DNA of 64,000 nt from Eubacterium uniforme (GCF_900167115.1 NZ_FUXZ01000006.1:135173-199172); one strand, 5' to 3'. Counted from the stretch's first letter, positions 18,328 through 27,608 are shown. The notes: generated by a model not told the origin, from the letters alone. Made by a program: numbers and translations.

Positions 18328-18376
18328 TACAAATCTCCTTATAATTTATACTCTATTCTAACATAATATATATATA

Positions 18377-18757
18377 CTACAAATTACAAACTGCGTAAAG
18401 TGGAATATTTACCATCCACTCCTGATCTTTATAATCTAGTGCCGATAATCTTACAGATAATTTTGGATTATACTTATCTTTAAAAGCCTTCAAACTTTGT
18501 GATCTGATATTACCTTCTGCCTTAACTTCGATAGGTATAATATCTTTATCTTTCTGTAATAAAAAATCTTGTTCATATCTAGCTTTTTCACTACCATAGT
18601 AGTATGGAGTATACTCCGTATAACTCACCAATTGTTGTAATACATACTGCTCCGTAAGCGCTCCTTTAAACTCAACAAATAAATCATTTTTTTCTAATAA
18701 AGTTTTCGCATCCAGTTCACTCATTGCACTAAGCAAACCTACATCAATTAAAATTTT
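18377..18757 (-). pseudogene. C-terminal fragment of a DUF4143-type ATPase
   Basis: About 126 codons similar to the C-terminal half of AAA_14/DUF4143 ATPases: LIDVGLLSAMS, FKGALTEQYVLQQL and IPIEVKAEGNIRSQSLKAF. The last contains the nuclease-like ExK strand of that domain. In-frame stops lie just upstream and there is no Walker motif anywhere near, so the ATPase half is gone. There is no ribosome binding site; a TTG at 18736 could act as a start only weakly. I read it as a decayed remnant. Confidence 0.75.
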
Positions 18758-18788
18758 CCGACCTGACTATTATAAAATAAATTAAAAA

Positions 18789-18807
18789 GACGGGATTTAC
18801 TCCCGTC
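18789..18807 (-). terminator. Terminator of the 226-residue hypothetical gene
   Basis: Stem GACGGGA / TCCCGTC with loop TTTAC, followed on the minus strand by TTTTTAATTT. Confidence 0.8.
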
Positions 18808-18813
18808 CTCACC

Positions 18814-19494
18814 TTATGCCATCTTACCCATAACATCTACAAGTCTTTCAAAATATACTTTAAAATCTTCACTATTTATTCGTGTATCGCTACCTGCCCA
18901 AGCTGTAGCATGGTACTTTTTTCCATCATATTCTACGAAGTCTTTAAGACCGCGTTTTTCAACAAAATCCGAAAAATTCTTAAATGAACACATCCATGCA
19001 AGTGTATGAAAATTAAGATATGCCTTACTAAGCCTGCATTCTTTTTCAATTCTATCAAATGCTACATCAGAGAATGCATTTCCTAATTTTGCTTCATCTT
19101 CGATAATGTTATAGAAGCGTTCAACATCCATAAGTGTAAGATCAACTCTGTCCCTGTAAACTGCGTATCTCATCTGGTTAATACTTATTGCGTAAGTTGG
19201 CCAAATAAGGCAATCAAAACGATTATCGCGAATCAATTTATATAATGACTTACGCTCGTATTCATCTGGATATAATGAAACCATCTTATCGATTGTTTTA
19301 TCACCACATATTGCATCAGGAGCTAGACTGATTTCCATCTCATATGCTCCATCTTCTGCATATAAAAATGAATGCTCAACTAAAACATATTCAGTATATG
19401 TGCAATCCGGACTTTTAAGTTTACCAGCACGTATATTTTTTAGATTATCTCTCACTACTTTGTTGTATTCAATTCTTGCATCATCTATTGTCAT
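18814..19494 (-). CDS. Hypothetical cytosolic protein
   Basis: Not recognised. 226 residues, no signal peptide or membrane segment, evenly mixed charged and aromatic residues and good codon structure. It begins MTIDDARIEYNKVVRDNL and ends in a helix (FKVYFERLVDVMGKMA). It stands alone on the minus strand with its own terminator, after the lipoprotein gene. The composition suggests a globular protein; no catalytic motif is evident. Confidence 0.65.
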   Translation of the reverse strand: MTIDDARIEYNKVVRDNLKNIRAGKLKSPDCTYTEYVLVEHSFLYAEDGAYEMEISLAPDAICGDKTIDKMVSLYPDEYERKSLYKLIRDNRFDCLIWPTYAISINQMRYAVYRDRVDLTLMDVERFYNIIEDEAKLGNAFSDVAFDRIEKECRLSKAYLNFHTLAWMCSFKNFSDFVEKRGLKDFVEYDGKKYHATAWAGSDTRINSEDFKVYFERLVDVMGKMA

Positions 19495-19530
19495 CTTTCT
19501 ACCTAGCCTTCATCAAATAATCTTTCAAAC

Positions 19531-20406
19531 TTAATTTAATTCTTTTCTAGAGAAACTCAAAATACAGTCTGGCTCATTGCTTCCAAATATTTCATCTCCC
19601 CACGCAAGCCATATATCACCACAGGCAGTATCATTCCAAAGCACTCCTGTATATCCATTCTGCTCAGGTGTGAATGTCATATTAGGTGAACCATACTTTT
19701 TTTCTAATTTTTTATAAAGTCTGTCGTAACTATCACTACATTCATTAGCCGAAGGATCATTATCCTCAACAATATTAAGATCACAATTCTTATGAAATCC
19801 TACTGTATATACTTTTTTATTTTCAATATCACTGTCAATGGACATGCTATTAAATCTTTCTTTTAACACTGAAATACCGTCCTGATAATCAAATCGATTT
19901 TTCTCACACATCCTATTTAAGGCATTCATTGTATCTCCCTCATTAATAGCATTTGTTGCTTTTCCAAAAACACTTTCTAAATATGCCGATACCTTGTCAT
20001 ATCCTCTTTTAAAAACCTTCTTATAAAGGTGTTTATAAAACGCTATCTTATCAGTTGAATAAGCTGTATCAGTTGTCGACTCTTTCTTCGTTGTATTTTC
20101 TATATGTGAAGTTTCAGTTGTTTCCTCTGTCTGAATTTCTTCAGTTGTTTCTTCCATTCCTAGTATTTTTTCCCAGAAATCATCCTTTTCTCCAGTTGTG
20201 CCATCGGATGAGGATCTTTCCTGATTTGTTTCACTCTCCTGATTTGTCGTGCTCTCCTGGTATGTTACGCTCTCTTCTGCTTCATAAGTTTCCTTAGATT
20301 CTTCTTTCGTTTCCTCAGCTACTTTGCTATCATTCCCCTTAGTACATCCAATAGTCTCAAATGCCATCACAGTCGCCACTGCCACTATTAAAATTCTCTT
20401 GTTCAT
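19531..20406 (-). CDS. Putative lipoprotein with a Ser/Thr/Glu-rich linker
   Basis: The N-terminus MNKRILIVAVATVMAFETIGC looks like a lipoprotein signal with Cys21, although position -3 is Thr rather than Leu, so the lipobox is weak. Residues 22-115 are a low-complexity Glu/Thr/Ser linker (KEESKETYEAEES-like runs), common as a wall-spanning stalk. The C-terminal part (about 120-291) is globular: YKKVFKRGYDKVSAYLESVF, then GSPNMTFTPEQNGYTGVLWN. That domain is not recognised. It is downstream of the ABC operon by about 130 bases and may be separately transcribed. Confidence 0.68.
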   Translation of the reverse strand: MNKRILIVAVATVMAFETIGCTKGNDSKVAEETKEESKETYEAEESVTYQESTTNQESETNQERSSSDGTTGEKDDFWEKILGMEETTEEIQTEETTETSHIENTTKKESTTDTAYSTDKIAFYKHLYKKVFKRGYDKVSAYLESVFGKATNAINEGDTMNALNRMCEKNRFDYQDGISVLKERFNSMSIDSDIENKKVYTVGFHKNCDLNIVEDNDPSANECSDSYDRLYKKLEKKYGSPNMTFTPEQNGYTGVLWNDTACGDIWLAWGDEIFGSNEPDCILSFSRKELN

Positions 20407-20533
20407 TTATACTCCTTTTTTAACGTACTTTTTAATTACACAACTCATAGTATATCATATTTTTTTATATCTACAAATCACCACATCCTTCTGCTTAACT
20501 GATTTAATCTTAGCTGGAGCTGTGAATACTGTT

Positions 20534-21349
20534 TTATCCTAAATCTTCCATATCATTTACAATAAATTCTTTTTTATGTACGATTATACTTCCGATAATC
20601 ACAAATAAAACTAATACTGCTGTAAAGTACGCAATTGTAAATTCTATTGGAAAGCTGTTATTTAACTCATTTATATATTTATTAACTGACTTGTTTTTAC
20701 ATGTATGCAAAGCAAACATGATATTTGCTATAGGATTTAACCTTAAAGTAAATAAATCAATTTTTTTGATATGAGTTTTTTCATATCTTTCTCCCCAAAA
20801 CATCAATATCGTAATTGCAAAAAACAAAACACTCTCACATGTCAAAACACCAACACTACTATTGAATAAAATCGACACAATATTGATTGCAAGTGTGGTT
20901 ATTGACAAAAACAACGTATACACTAGGAGGTAATATCCCAGCAAATACACAACCTCCTTGGAAAACTGTGGTTTTGAAAAAAGACATATAGCTATAATTC
21001 CACAAAGTGCATACATCAACAAATATATAAATGCGTGAACGGATAAACTAACAACTTCCTTTATAAACCACTTTATTCTGTTATCAGTTCTTGTAAAGAA
21101 ATAAACACTCGCACAACAGAAATGTCTATATATGTATATTCCATAAACAACGTTAAATACAAGCAATGGCATAAATCTCAAAAAGACTTCTCCAACATAT
21201 TCCTTATAAAGTCCAATTCCAACTAAAGATAAATATCTAATATATTGAGCGATATTAATATTTTCAATATTAACCCCACCGATTACTCCTATTAATCCAG
21301 CGATGATCCCTATTATTACTGTTTTTCCAAATTTCATATTTCTCTCCAA
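20534..21349 (-). CDS. ABC-2 type transporter permease (second subunit)
   Basis: 271 residues with about six membrane segments, the first near 10-28 and the last near 240-258, and no large soluble domain. It is the last of four tightly packed genes: permease, ATPase, anchored protein, permease. Spacing to the preceding gene is 9 bases. Such two-permease, one-ATPase sets commonly export or protect against peptides. The substrate cannot be read from the sequence. Confidence 0.75.
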   Translation of the reverse strand: MERNMKFGKTVIIGIIAGLIGVIGGVNIENINIAQYIRYLSLVGIGLYKEYVGEVFLRFMPLLVFNVVYGIYIYRHFCCASVYFFTRTDNRIKWFIKEVVSLSVHAFIYLLMYALCGIIAICLFSKPQFSKEVVYLLGYYLLVYTLFLSITTLAINIVSILFNSSVGVLTCESVLFFAITILMFWGERYEKTHIKKIDLFTLRLNPIANIMFALHTCKNKSVNKYINELNNSFPIEFTIAYFTAVLVLFVIIGSIIVHKKEFIVNDMEDLG

Positions 21350-21358
21350 AATCTAGTT

Positions 21359-22018
21359 CTATTCATATGGGTATTTTGATATTATTTTTTTCTTATACTC
21401 TTCCATTTTTCTAAGACCTTCTTCAGTCTCAATAAAAAATTCATTATCTGAAAAATCCTTATAATAAACAGAAAGTTCACCCTCTATTGTAGCTTTACAA
21501 GGCTTATTTTTTATATCATCATATGCAAACATAGGTAATAACAAACATTCTCCTGTATTATAAATATTCGTATTTTTTATTTTCTCATCTAGAAACAGCA
21601 AATATTTCTTTCCAATTTTAAACTCATTTATATAACTTTTATTTAAAGCTGACCTTTCAAAGCCTTCTTCTTTCATAAATATACAACTAATAGTTAATAC
21701 ATCTATTTTTTCACCCTTTTTAATATTCTTTCCTTTGAAAATTTTTTTAACTTCAACTTTCTGAGTTGCGCAATTTGCTGTAAAATTAGTCTTTTCCAAA
21801 CACTCAACAGCTAATATATACTTAGCATTATCAATACGTTCATCTAACCATTCAAATGAAATTTCGTTCAATTCATCATTCAAAACTGCAACAGTAAACA
21901 TATCTAGTGGATTTTTTTCTGAATTTAGATCTCTATAAACTCTCTTTTTATCCAAACCTTTAAATAATAACATAGCAACAAATACTATATATATAATTAA
22001 CACATTTCTTATTTTCAT
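21359..22018 (-). CDS. Membrane-anchored protein of the ABC operon
   Basis: Not recognised. One N-terminal hydrophobic segment (VLIIYIVFVAMLLF, about 5-19) is followed by some 200 residues that should lie outside the membrane. The core reads VEVKKIFKGKNIKKGEKIDV, which loosely recalls the OB-like TIMP/NTR folds of secreted proteins; this resemblance is weak. Cysteines near 113, 121 and 150 could form disulfides. It is set between the ATPase and the second permease with 1- and 9-base gaps, so it is probably an accessory part of the transporter. Confidence 0.62.
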   Translation of the reverse strand: MKIRNVLIIYIVFVAMLLFKGLDKKRVYRDLNSEKNPLDMFTVAVLNDELNEISFEWLDERIDNAKYILAVECLEKTNFTANCATQKVEVKKIFKGKNIKKGEKIDVLTISCIFMKEEGFERSALNKSYINEFKIGKKYLLFLDEKIKNTNIYNTGECLLLPMFAYDDIKNKPCKATIEGELSVYYKDFSDNEFFIETEEGLRKMEEYKKKIISKYPYE

Positions 22019-22019
22019 T

Positions 22020-22658
22020 TTATTTTTCTCTTTCTAATATCTGTCCATCTTTTATTCTATAAACTTCATCAGCTAGAAATTCTATATCCTCTTTATTATG
22101 ACTTGCAATAAGAACAAGACTACCTTTTTCTTTTTCCTTTTTTATCAAGTCTCTTACCATTGTCACGCCATCCTCATCTAAGGCATTTGTTGGTTCATCC
22201 AACATCAGTACTTCTGGACTTTCCATAAGAGCCTGTGCTATTACAATTCTCTGTTTCATTCCTAGAGAATATTTGCTATATTTTCTTTTATCATCTGGAT
22301 CCAATCCAACCATACTGATTATCGATTTAATTCTTTCATTATCCACGTTTTTATTTAACTTGGTAAGTAATTTTAAATTATCAAAACCAGTAAGTTCTGG
22401 ATAAAGACCTGCATTCTCTATGATTATTCCCAAATTCGGTAAAACATTCATATCTTTCTTCAATACTTTTCCATCATATATTACTTCTCCAGACGAAACA
22501 GACATTAATCCTGATAACGCTCTAAAAAGCATTGTTTTACCAGAACCATTTCTTCCAACAAACCCATAGATTTTACCACTTTCCAATTCCAAATCTATGT
22601 TTTTTAATATATCTTTATTACCTATTTTTTTACAAACATCTTTTGCTATTAACTTCAT
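22020..22658 (-). CDS. ABC transporter ATP-binding protein
   Basis: A 212-residue ATPase. Walker A GRNGSGKT is near 35-42, the signature YSLGMKQRI near 131-139 and Walker B VLMLDEPT near 151-158, with the switch His in LIASHNKE. It drives the two ABC-2 permeases encoded on either side. The A-loop and signature are typical of the drug/peptide exporter branch. It is followed after one base by the anchored protein gene. Confidence 0.92.
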   Translation of the reverse strand: MKLIAKDVCKKIGNKDILKNIDLELESGKIYGFVGRNGSGKTMLFRALSGLMSVSSGEVIYDGKVLKKDMNVLPNLGIIIENAGLYPELTGFDNLKLLTKLNKNVDNERIKSIISMVGLDPDDKRKYSKYSLGMKQRIVIAQALMESPEVLMLDEPTNALDEDGVTMVRDLIKKEKEKGSLVLIASHNKEDIEFLADEVYRIKDGQILEREK

Positions 22659-22667
22659 TTCTACCTC

Positions 22668-23510
22668 TTAACCATTCAAAATATCAAAATCTCTTTTACA
22701 TGTTTTAAATCCAATTATCACAACAGATATAAACAACACCATAGCTATAATAATCGTATATACAAAATAATTTCTAATTGCATGATCATCAAAAAACTTC
22801 AAAATATCAACATAATACAATGTATATTTCGGTTTTATAAATTTAGATATTATTTTAATCAAATATAACAATACATATGCAGACCAAATAGTTGCTATTC
22901 TATATCTAAAATCAAAAAGAACATTAATTGCAAAATTAAATACTGCCAATATAGCAGAAATAATACCAAATAATAAAATCAATATTACAGCGTACAATAT
23001 TCTATTATGTAAATATATGCTTGATAAGAAGTAATTTCCATCATCAACAATCGTTTGAAAATATTCAAAATTTGATGGATCTCCTACTGATCGAACATCA
23101 AAGCATATCATACTCAAAACCAATTCAGTAATAAATGGGATTGTAAATACTATAAAAGTTATCAAAAAAACTGAAATCATCTTTCCAAATAAATAATTCT
23201 TTTTACCCACTTTACCAATCATATATATATCCATACCACTTCTTTTATCCGAAAGATAAACAAATGCTGTAGGAATAACTACCAATATAGGATAATAGTG
23301 CATAAAGAAATATCCTACTTTTGTCCATTCAGATAATGTAAGCATCTTTACCAAATCAAACATTTGTGTAACATAAATAGTTTTATAATTTCTATTTATA
23401 TTAGTATAAAAATTTTCTCCAACAGCTACCATTAATATGAAAAATATAATTACTGCACTTTTACTTCTTAACATATATGCTAACTGCATTTTTATTGATT
23501 TAATCATCAT
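22668..23510 (-). CDS. ABC-2 type transporter permease (first subunit)
   Basis: About 280 residues with six membrane segments; the first (KSAVIIFFILMVAVGENFY) is near residues 16-34 and a long extracellular loop lies between the first two. The chosen ATG has AGAGGA 4-7 bases upstream; a further in-frame ATG at 23522 sits directly against a terminator stem and has no site. It opens the four-gene operon, with 9 bases before the ATPase start. Confidence 0.75.
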   Translation of the reverse strand: MMIKSIKMQLAYMLRSKSAVIIFFILMVAVGENFYTNINRNYKTIYVTQMFDLVKMLTLSEWTKVGYFFMHYYPILVVIPTAFVYLSDKRSGMDIYMIGKVGKKNYLFGKMISVFLITFIVFTIPFITELVLSMICFDVRSVGDPSNFEYFQTIVDDGNYFLSSIYLHNRILYAVILILLFGIISAILAVFNFAINVLFDFRYRIATIWSAYVLLYLIKIISKFIKPKYTLYYVDILKFFDDHAIRNYFVYTIIIAMVLFISVVIIGFKTCKRDFDILNG

Positions 23511-23524
23511 TTTTCCTCTCATAA

Positions 23525-23552
23525 AAACTCCGATGCCTTAACATCGGAGTTT
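23525..23552 (-). terminator. Terminator or attenuator before the ABC operon
   Basis: An 11-bp stem (AAACTCCGATG / CATCGGAGTTT) with a 6-base loop, followed by TTTTTAT on the minus strand. It sits between the small upstream ORF and the first permease, whose start is 15 bases beyond it. No separate promoter is obvious after it, so partial readthrough or attenuation may set expression of the transporter. Confidence 0.75.
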
Positions 23553-23559
23553 AATTATT

Positions 23560-23775
23560 TTAATTTCCATTATAATAATATGCAATCCAGGCATCCAAAT
23601 CAGGTTGATTTCCTGCAAAATATAAATCAAACGATTTCACATCTTGATAGCCTTGACGAATACCTACCTTTTTTAATTTTCCTTCATCTAAAACAGTTTT
23701 TTCTTTAGAAATAAGCTTTCCATTTTTTCTAAGATTCGTTCTGCAATGTGTATAATCATCCTTTTTATCTCTCAT
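23560..23775 (-). CDS. Small protein encoded upstream of the ABC operon
   Basis: 71 residues, strongly basic in the first half (RDKKDDYTHCRTNLRKNGKL) and ending in an aromatic-rich DAWIAYYYNGN. There is no signal peptide and no good ribosome binding site. A promoter (TTGTTA, 17 bases, TACAAT) lies upstream and a terminator directly after, so it appears to be its own short transcript. The C-terminal YYxN recalls lactococcin 972-type bacteriocins, but these have a signal peptide, so I do not assign it. The frame stays open further upstream through the promoter, so it might be the tail of a lost longer gene. Confidence 0.45.
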   Translation of the reverse strand: MRDKKDDYTHCRTNLRKNGKLISKEKTVLDEGKLKKVGIRQGYQDVKSFDLYFAGNQPDLDAWIAYYYNGN

Positions 23776-23805
23776 TTTTAGCTTAAGCTGTCTCAGAGCT
23801 TGTTC

Positions 23806-23834
23806 ATTGTACCATAAAGAAAAAATAGTAACAA
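23806..23834 (-). promoter_or_regulatory. Promoter for the small upstream ORF
   Basis: TTGTTA, 17 bases, TACAAT. Transcription should begin about 25 bases before the small ORF. Confidence 0.55.
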
Positions 23835-23861
23835 GCGTTAATTTACTGTCATTATATTTTC

Positions 23862-24155
23862 CTATTCATATCTTTTACTTTCAAGATATTCATTATAATT
23901 TGCATTTGCTGCTTCACTTACTTTCTTTTCCTTCCATCTACCAATATCAGAACATATTGCAAGCATTTCATCAACTACCATTTCTACCTTTTTGGGTTTG
24001 ACATTCTGTAGGTAAACTGTCATACGATACATAACCTGTGGGCTTCCTAAATTCTTAGCAAGTGCATCACCTAATTCCTCTGGAAATCCAAGTGCTATGA
24101 TTTCTTTAATCAATTTTTCTTTTGCCTCAATCCATTTTCTTTTATCGTAATCCAT
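23862..24155 (-). CDS. Small conserved protein, near-duplicate of the gene at 29.1 kb
   Basis: 97 residues beginning MDYDKRKWIEAKEKLIKEI and ending NANYNEYLESKRYE. About 85% of residues match the protein at 29.1 kb, from first to last. It is helical and charged, with no signal peptide, and contains the well-conserved stretch FPEELGDALAKNLGSPQVMY. Function unknown. Here it stands alone with a perfect palindrome upstream; the other copy follows a GNAT acetyltransferase. Confidence 0.75.
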   Translation of the reverse strand: MDYDKRKWIEAKEKLIKEIIALGFPEELGDALAKNLGSPQVMYRMTVYLQNVKPKKVEMVVDEMLAICSDIGRWKEKKVSEAANANYNEYLESKRYE

Positions 24156-24191
24156 ATTTTTTCCTTATAAAACCTATAATTTATCGCTACA

Positions 24192-24210
24192 TTGTGATAA
24201 TCTATCACAA
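24192..24210. promoter_or_regulatory. Perfect palindrome TTGTGATA-ATC-TATCACAA
   Basis: Two 8-bp arms around 3 bases, 37 bases before the start of the 97-residue gene. The TGTGA/TCACA core resembles Crp/Fnr-type operators, but with 7 rather than 6 bases between the halves. No T-run follows directly on the gene's strand, so an operator is more likely than a terminator. Confidence 0.5.
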
Positions 24211-24335
24211 AAAAATAGGTAATTCAAGTCGATCTCTTGCATTTTACTAGCATATTTTTCCGTTTTTATCGCATTTTATGAGAGTTTAACTTATATAACC
24301 ACGCTAAAGATTCGCCAAACTCACTAACGAACTTC

Positions 24336-24377
24336 TTGAATATCATACCTAAAATATTGTATAATTTACTTAGGTAT
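24336..24377 (+). promoter_or_regulatory. Promoter of the HD-GYP sensor gene with flanking inverted repeat
   Basis: TTGAAT, 18 bases, TATAAT. Perfect 8-bp arms ATACCTAA (24345-24352) and TTAGGTAT (24370-24377) bracket the -10 box. A repressor bound to both arms would block initiation. The arms resemble the ACCTAAAT element near the fatty-acid promoter. Confidence 0.6.
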
Positions 24378-24414
24378 TTGTTGTAAACCATTGTTTTATT
24401 TTGGGGGCAAAATT

Positions 24415-27400
24415 ATGGTTAGATGGGGAAATTTTTCTAAGGTAGCAGCTATATCTCTAGCTGCAATAATGTCAATTACAATTCCAAAAATAAATATTAC
24501 AAAACTATATGCAGAGAACGTCTCCGGGGGCGATTATGAAGATTTAGCAATTAATCCAACAGGCGGTGAAGGATACTCGGCAGTCCTTTATGATAACACT
24601 AACGGACTACCAACGTCTGAAGCAAATGCCATCGCAGAAACCGAAGAAGGTTTCATTTGGATTGGAAGTTACAGCGGTCTTATCAGATACGACGGAAATA
24701 CATTTGAAAGAGTTGATTCTACCACTGGTATTGCAAGCGTTGTAAGTTTATATGTTGATAGCAAAAACAGACTTTGGATTGGTACTAATGATAGCGGTAT
24801 TGCTGTTATGGAGAATGGAAAGTACACCATGTTCAAAGATACGGAAGGTCTTAAATCCTCCTCCATCAGGGCAATTGTTGAAGATGATGAAGGTAACATT
24901 TTTATTGCCACAACAAATGGTCTTGGCATGATTGATACTAACATGAAACTTCATGCAATTGATGAAAGTCAATTAAATGACGAGTATATTCAGGAGTTAC
25001 GTAAAGGTAGTGATGGAACCATCTATGGCAATACTCTTTCCGGCGCAGTTTTTCTAATTAAAGATAAGAAAGTTACTGAATTCTATGACGGAACCAAAAT
25101 GGGAATGGGACCAATTTCTACAATTCTTCCTGATCCAGAGAATAAAGATAAAATCTATTTAGGTAGCGATAATACTCTAATTTATTATGGCCACCTAGGA
25201 GATACACTTGATAAATTTGAGGAAATTAATGTTGAACCACTATCAAGCATTAATTCCATTGAACATTTCCATGATCAATTATGGATTACTTCTGACAGAG
25301 GAATTGGAATTCTTAAAGATCGAGAATTTCAGCTTGTTAAAAACATTCCTCTCAACAATTCAATTGACCGTATGATGGCAGATTACGAAGGAAATATGTG
25401 GTTTGTATCATCTCGTCAGGGCGTTATGAAAATTGTTCCAAATCAATTTGATGATATTAGTTTTAGATACGGATTGGATAGCGCAGTAGTTAATTCAACA
25501 TGTGTAAGCGATGACATTCTATATATCGGAACTGATACTGGACTTATTGCAGTAGATAAAAGCGAGAAACTCTCAAGTATTCCAATTACAAGCATTGATA
25601 CTTCTCTTGAAAACTTCAAAGAATCTGATAATCTTCTTGAATTATTAAAAGATACAAGAATAAGATCCATTATCAAGGATTCAACCGGCAAACTTTGGTT
25701 TTCAACATACAGTTCACTTGGACTTGTTGAATATTATAAAGGTAAAGTTAAAACTTATACTTCGAAAGGAGGCCTGCCTTCTGACAGAATCAGAGTTGTT
25801 AGTGAAAAAAGCGACGGCACCATAATGGTTGCCACTAGTGGTGGTCTTGTATTAATAAAAGATGATGAAATAAAGGAAACATTTGCTGAAGGAAATGGAC
25901 TTTCAAATACTGAAATACTTACAGTTTGCGAAGGTGATGATGGCAAAATTCTCCTAGGTTCCGACGGTAATGGAATTTACATTTTGGATGGAAATAATAT
26001 AAGAAATCTTGGTGTCGACGATGGCCTTAGTTCAGAAGTTGTCATGAGAATCAAAAAGGATAGTAAGAGAAAGCTGTACTGGATAATTACAAGTAATTCG
26101 CTTGCATACCTTAAGGATGGCAAGATTACAACCATCAGCAAGTTCCCATACTCTAACAACTTCGATATGTATGAGAATAAAGATGGCAAGATGTGGATAC
26201 TTAGTAGCAACGGAATCTATGTTATTTCTTCCGATGACCTCCTTAAAAACGAGAATATTTCACCTGTATTTTATAGTAGGGATAATGGCATTCCATATAT
26301 CACGACAGCTAACTCATATAGCTACTTAAGTGACGAAGGAAATCTCTACATTGCCGGAAACGCTGGTGTTGTAAAAGTAAATATTGATAAGCCAAATGAA
26401 AATGTCGACAATTTAAAAGTTGCCGTTCCATACATTGAGGCTGATGGCGAATTCATAAATGCTGACAAAAATGGAAAAATCGTTATTCCAGCAAATGTCA
26501 AGCGTATCACAATTTACAGTTACGTTTACACCTACTCGTTAACTAATCCTAAAGTTACTTATCATCTAAAGGGATTTGATAAGGATACGATTACTGTTGA
26601 CAGGAAGGATTTAGAGCCAGTTGTTTATACAAATTTAGATGGCGGAACTTATGAATTTGTTATTTCACTTCAGACTTCACTTGGTGAAGGTTATAAAGAA
26701 GTTTCAGTTATAATCGAAAAGAAAAAAGCAATCTTTGAACAGCTTTGGTTTAAAATCTTAATGGGACTTTTAGTTGTTGCTGTTGTAGCATGCGCTGTAA
26801 TGTACTATGTTCATAGAAAGACAAAAGCCTTACTTAAGAAGGAAAAAGAAAATAGACTTTTCATTAGAGAGATGATTGAAGCATTTGCTAAGACAATTGA
26901 TATGAAGGATAAATATACCAATGGTCATTCAAAGCGAGTTGCCGAATATACGGTGATGCTTGCGAAGGAATTAGGTTACGATGAAGAGACCGTTGATAAG
27001 TATTATAATATCGCACTACTTCATGACATTGGTAAGATTGCGGTGCCATCTTCGGTACTTAATAAACCTGGTAAACTTACTGATCAGGAATTTAATATCA
27101 TCAAGTCGCATTCAGCTAAGGGCTATCAAGTTCTTAAAGACATAAGCATTATGCCTGAGCTTGCTATTGGCGCTGGTTCTCATCATGAAAGACCCGACGG
27201 CAATGGCTATCCTAAAGGTCTTAAGGGTGATGAAATTCCAAGAGTTGCGCAGATTATTGCAGTTGCAGACACATTCGATGCTATGTATTCAGACAGACCT
27301 TACAGAAAGCGAATGAATTTCGAAAAGGCAATTTCCATCATCAAGGAAGTTTCTGGAACCCAGCTTGAACCTGATGTAGTTGATGCCTTCCTCCGCCTAG

Positions 27401-27534
27401 TAGATAAAGGCGAATTTAGAGCTCCGGATGATGACGGTGGCGGCACAACTGAGGATATTAATAATATTCATAAGAAGCAGGATGAAGAAGCTAAAGCTGG
27501 TGGGGATGGAGTTAAGGAAGATAAAACTGAGTAG
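24415..27534 (+). CDS. Two-component-like beta-propeller sensor with HD-GYP c-di-GMP phosphodiesterase domain
   Basis: About 1039 residues from the ATG preceded by GGGGG; a TTG eight codons upstream lacks a site. After a signal/anchor segment come some 14 regulator-propeller repeats (IAETEEGFIWIGSYSGLIRYD and similar), then a Y_Y_Y-type domain near 690-760, one membrane helix near 778-800, and a cytoplasmic HD-GYP domain near 820-995. The catalytic motifs HDIGK and HHERPDGNGYP are intact, so it should hydrolyse c-di-GMP. The layout is that of an extracellular sensor, often for carbohydrates, coupled to second-messenger turnover. The C-terminal tail is Gly/Asp/Lys-rich. It is transcribed alone and ends in a strong terminator. 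The GGDEF protein at 49 kb could be a counterpart. Confidence 0.92.
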   Translation: MVRWGNFSKVAAISLAAIMSITIPKINITKLYAENVSGGDYEDLAINPTGGEGYSAVLYDNTNGLPTSEANAIAETEEGFIWIGSYSGLIRYDGNTFERVDSTTGIASVVSLYVDSKNRLWIGTNDSGIAVMENGKYTMFKDTEGLKSSSIRAIVEDDEGNIFIATTNGLGMIDTNMKLHAIDESQLNDEYIQELRKGSDGTIYGNTLSGAVFLIKDKKVTEFYDGTKMGMGPISTILPDPENKDKIYLGSDNTLIYYGHLGDTLDKFEEINVEPLSSINSIEHFHDQLWITSDRGIGILKDREFQLVKNIPLNNSIDRMMADYEGNMWFVSSRQGVMKIVPNQFDDISFRYGLDSAVVNSTCVSDDILYIGTDTGLIAVDKSEKLSSIPITSIDTSLENFKESDNLLELLKDTRIRSIIKDSTGKLWFSTYSSLGLVEYYKGKVKTYTSKGGLPSDRIRVVSEKSDGTIMVATSGGLVLIKDDEIKETFAEGNGLSNTEILTVCEGDDGKILLGSDGNGIYILDGNNIRNLGVDDGLSSEVVMRIKKDSKRKLYWIITSNSLAYLKDGKITTISKFPYSNNFDMYENKDGKMWILSSNGIYVISSDDLLKNENISPVFYSRDNGIPYITTANSYSYLSDEGNLYIAGNAGVVKVNIDKPNENVDNLKVAVPYIEADGEFINADKNGKIVIPANVKRITIYSYVYTYSLTNPKVTYHLKGFDKDTITVDRKDLEPVVYTNLDGGTYEFVISLQTSLGEGYKEVSVIIEKKKAIFEQLWFKILMGLLVVAVVACAVMYYVHRKTKALLKKEKENRLFIREMIEAFAKTIDMKDKYTNGHSKRVAEYTVMLAKELGYDEETVDKYYNIALLHDIGKIAVPSSVLNKPGKLTDQEFNIIKSHSAKGYQVLKDISIMPELAIGAGSHHERPDGNGYPKGLKGDEIPRVAQIIAVADTFDAMYSDRPYRKRMNFEKAISIIKEVSGTQLEPDVVDAFLRLVDKGEFRAPDDDGGGTTEDINNIHKKQDEEAKAGGDGVKEDKTE

Positions 27535-27571
27535 TTTCTTGTTAATAATTGTAAACTATTCTTAGTTGATC

Positions 27572-27608
27572 AAAAAGCAGAGGGTATATTTTATACCCTC
27601 TGCTTTTT
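27572..27608. terminator. 17-bp perfect-stem terminator after the HD-GYP gene
   Basis: Arms AAAAAGCAGAGGGTATA and TATACCCTCTGCTTTTT with loop TTT. It directly abuts the repeat array to its right. Confidence 0.9.

Noticed and set aside
23560..23775. Lactococcin 972-type bacteriocin upstream of its exporter
   Set aside because: Only the aromatic C-terminus is suggestive; there is no signal peptide and the core motif of the family is not convincing.
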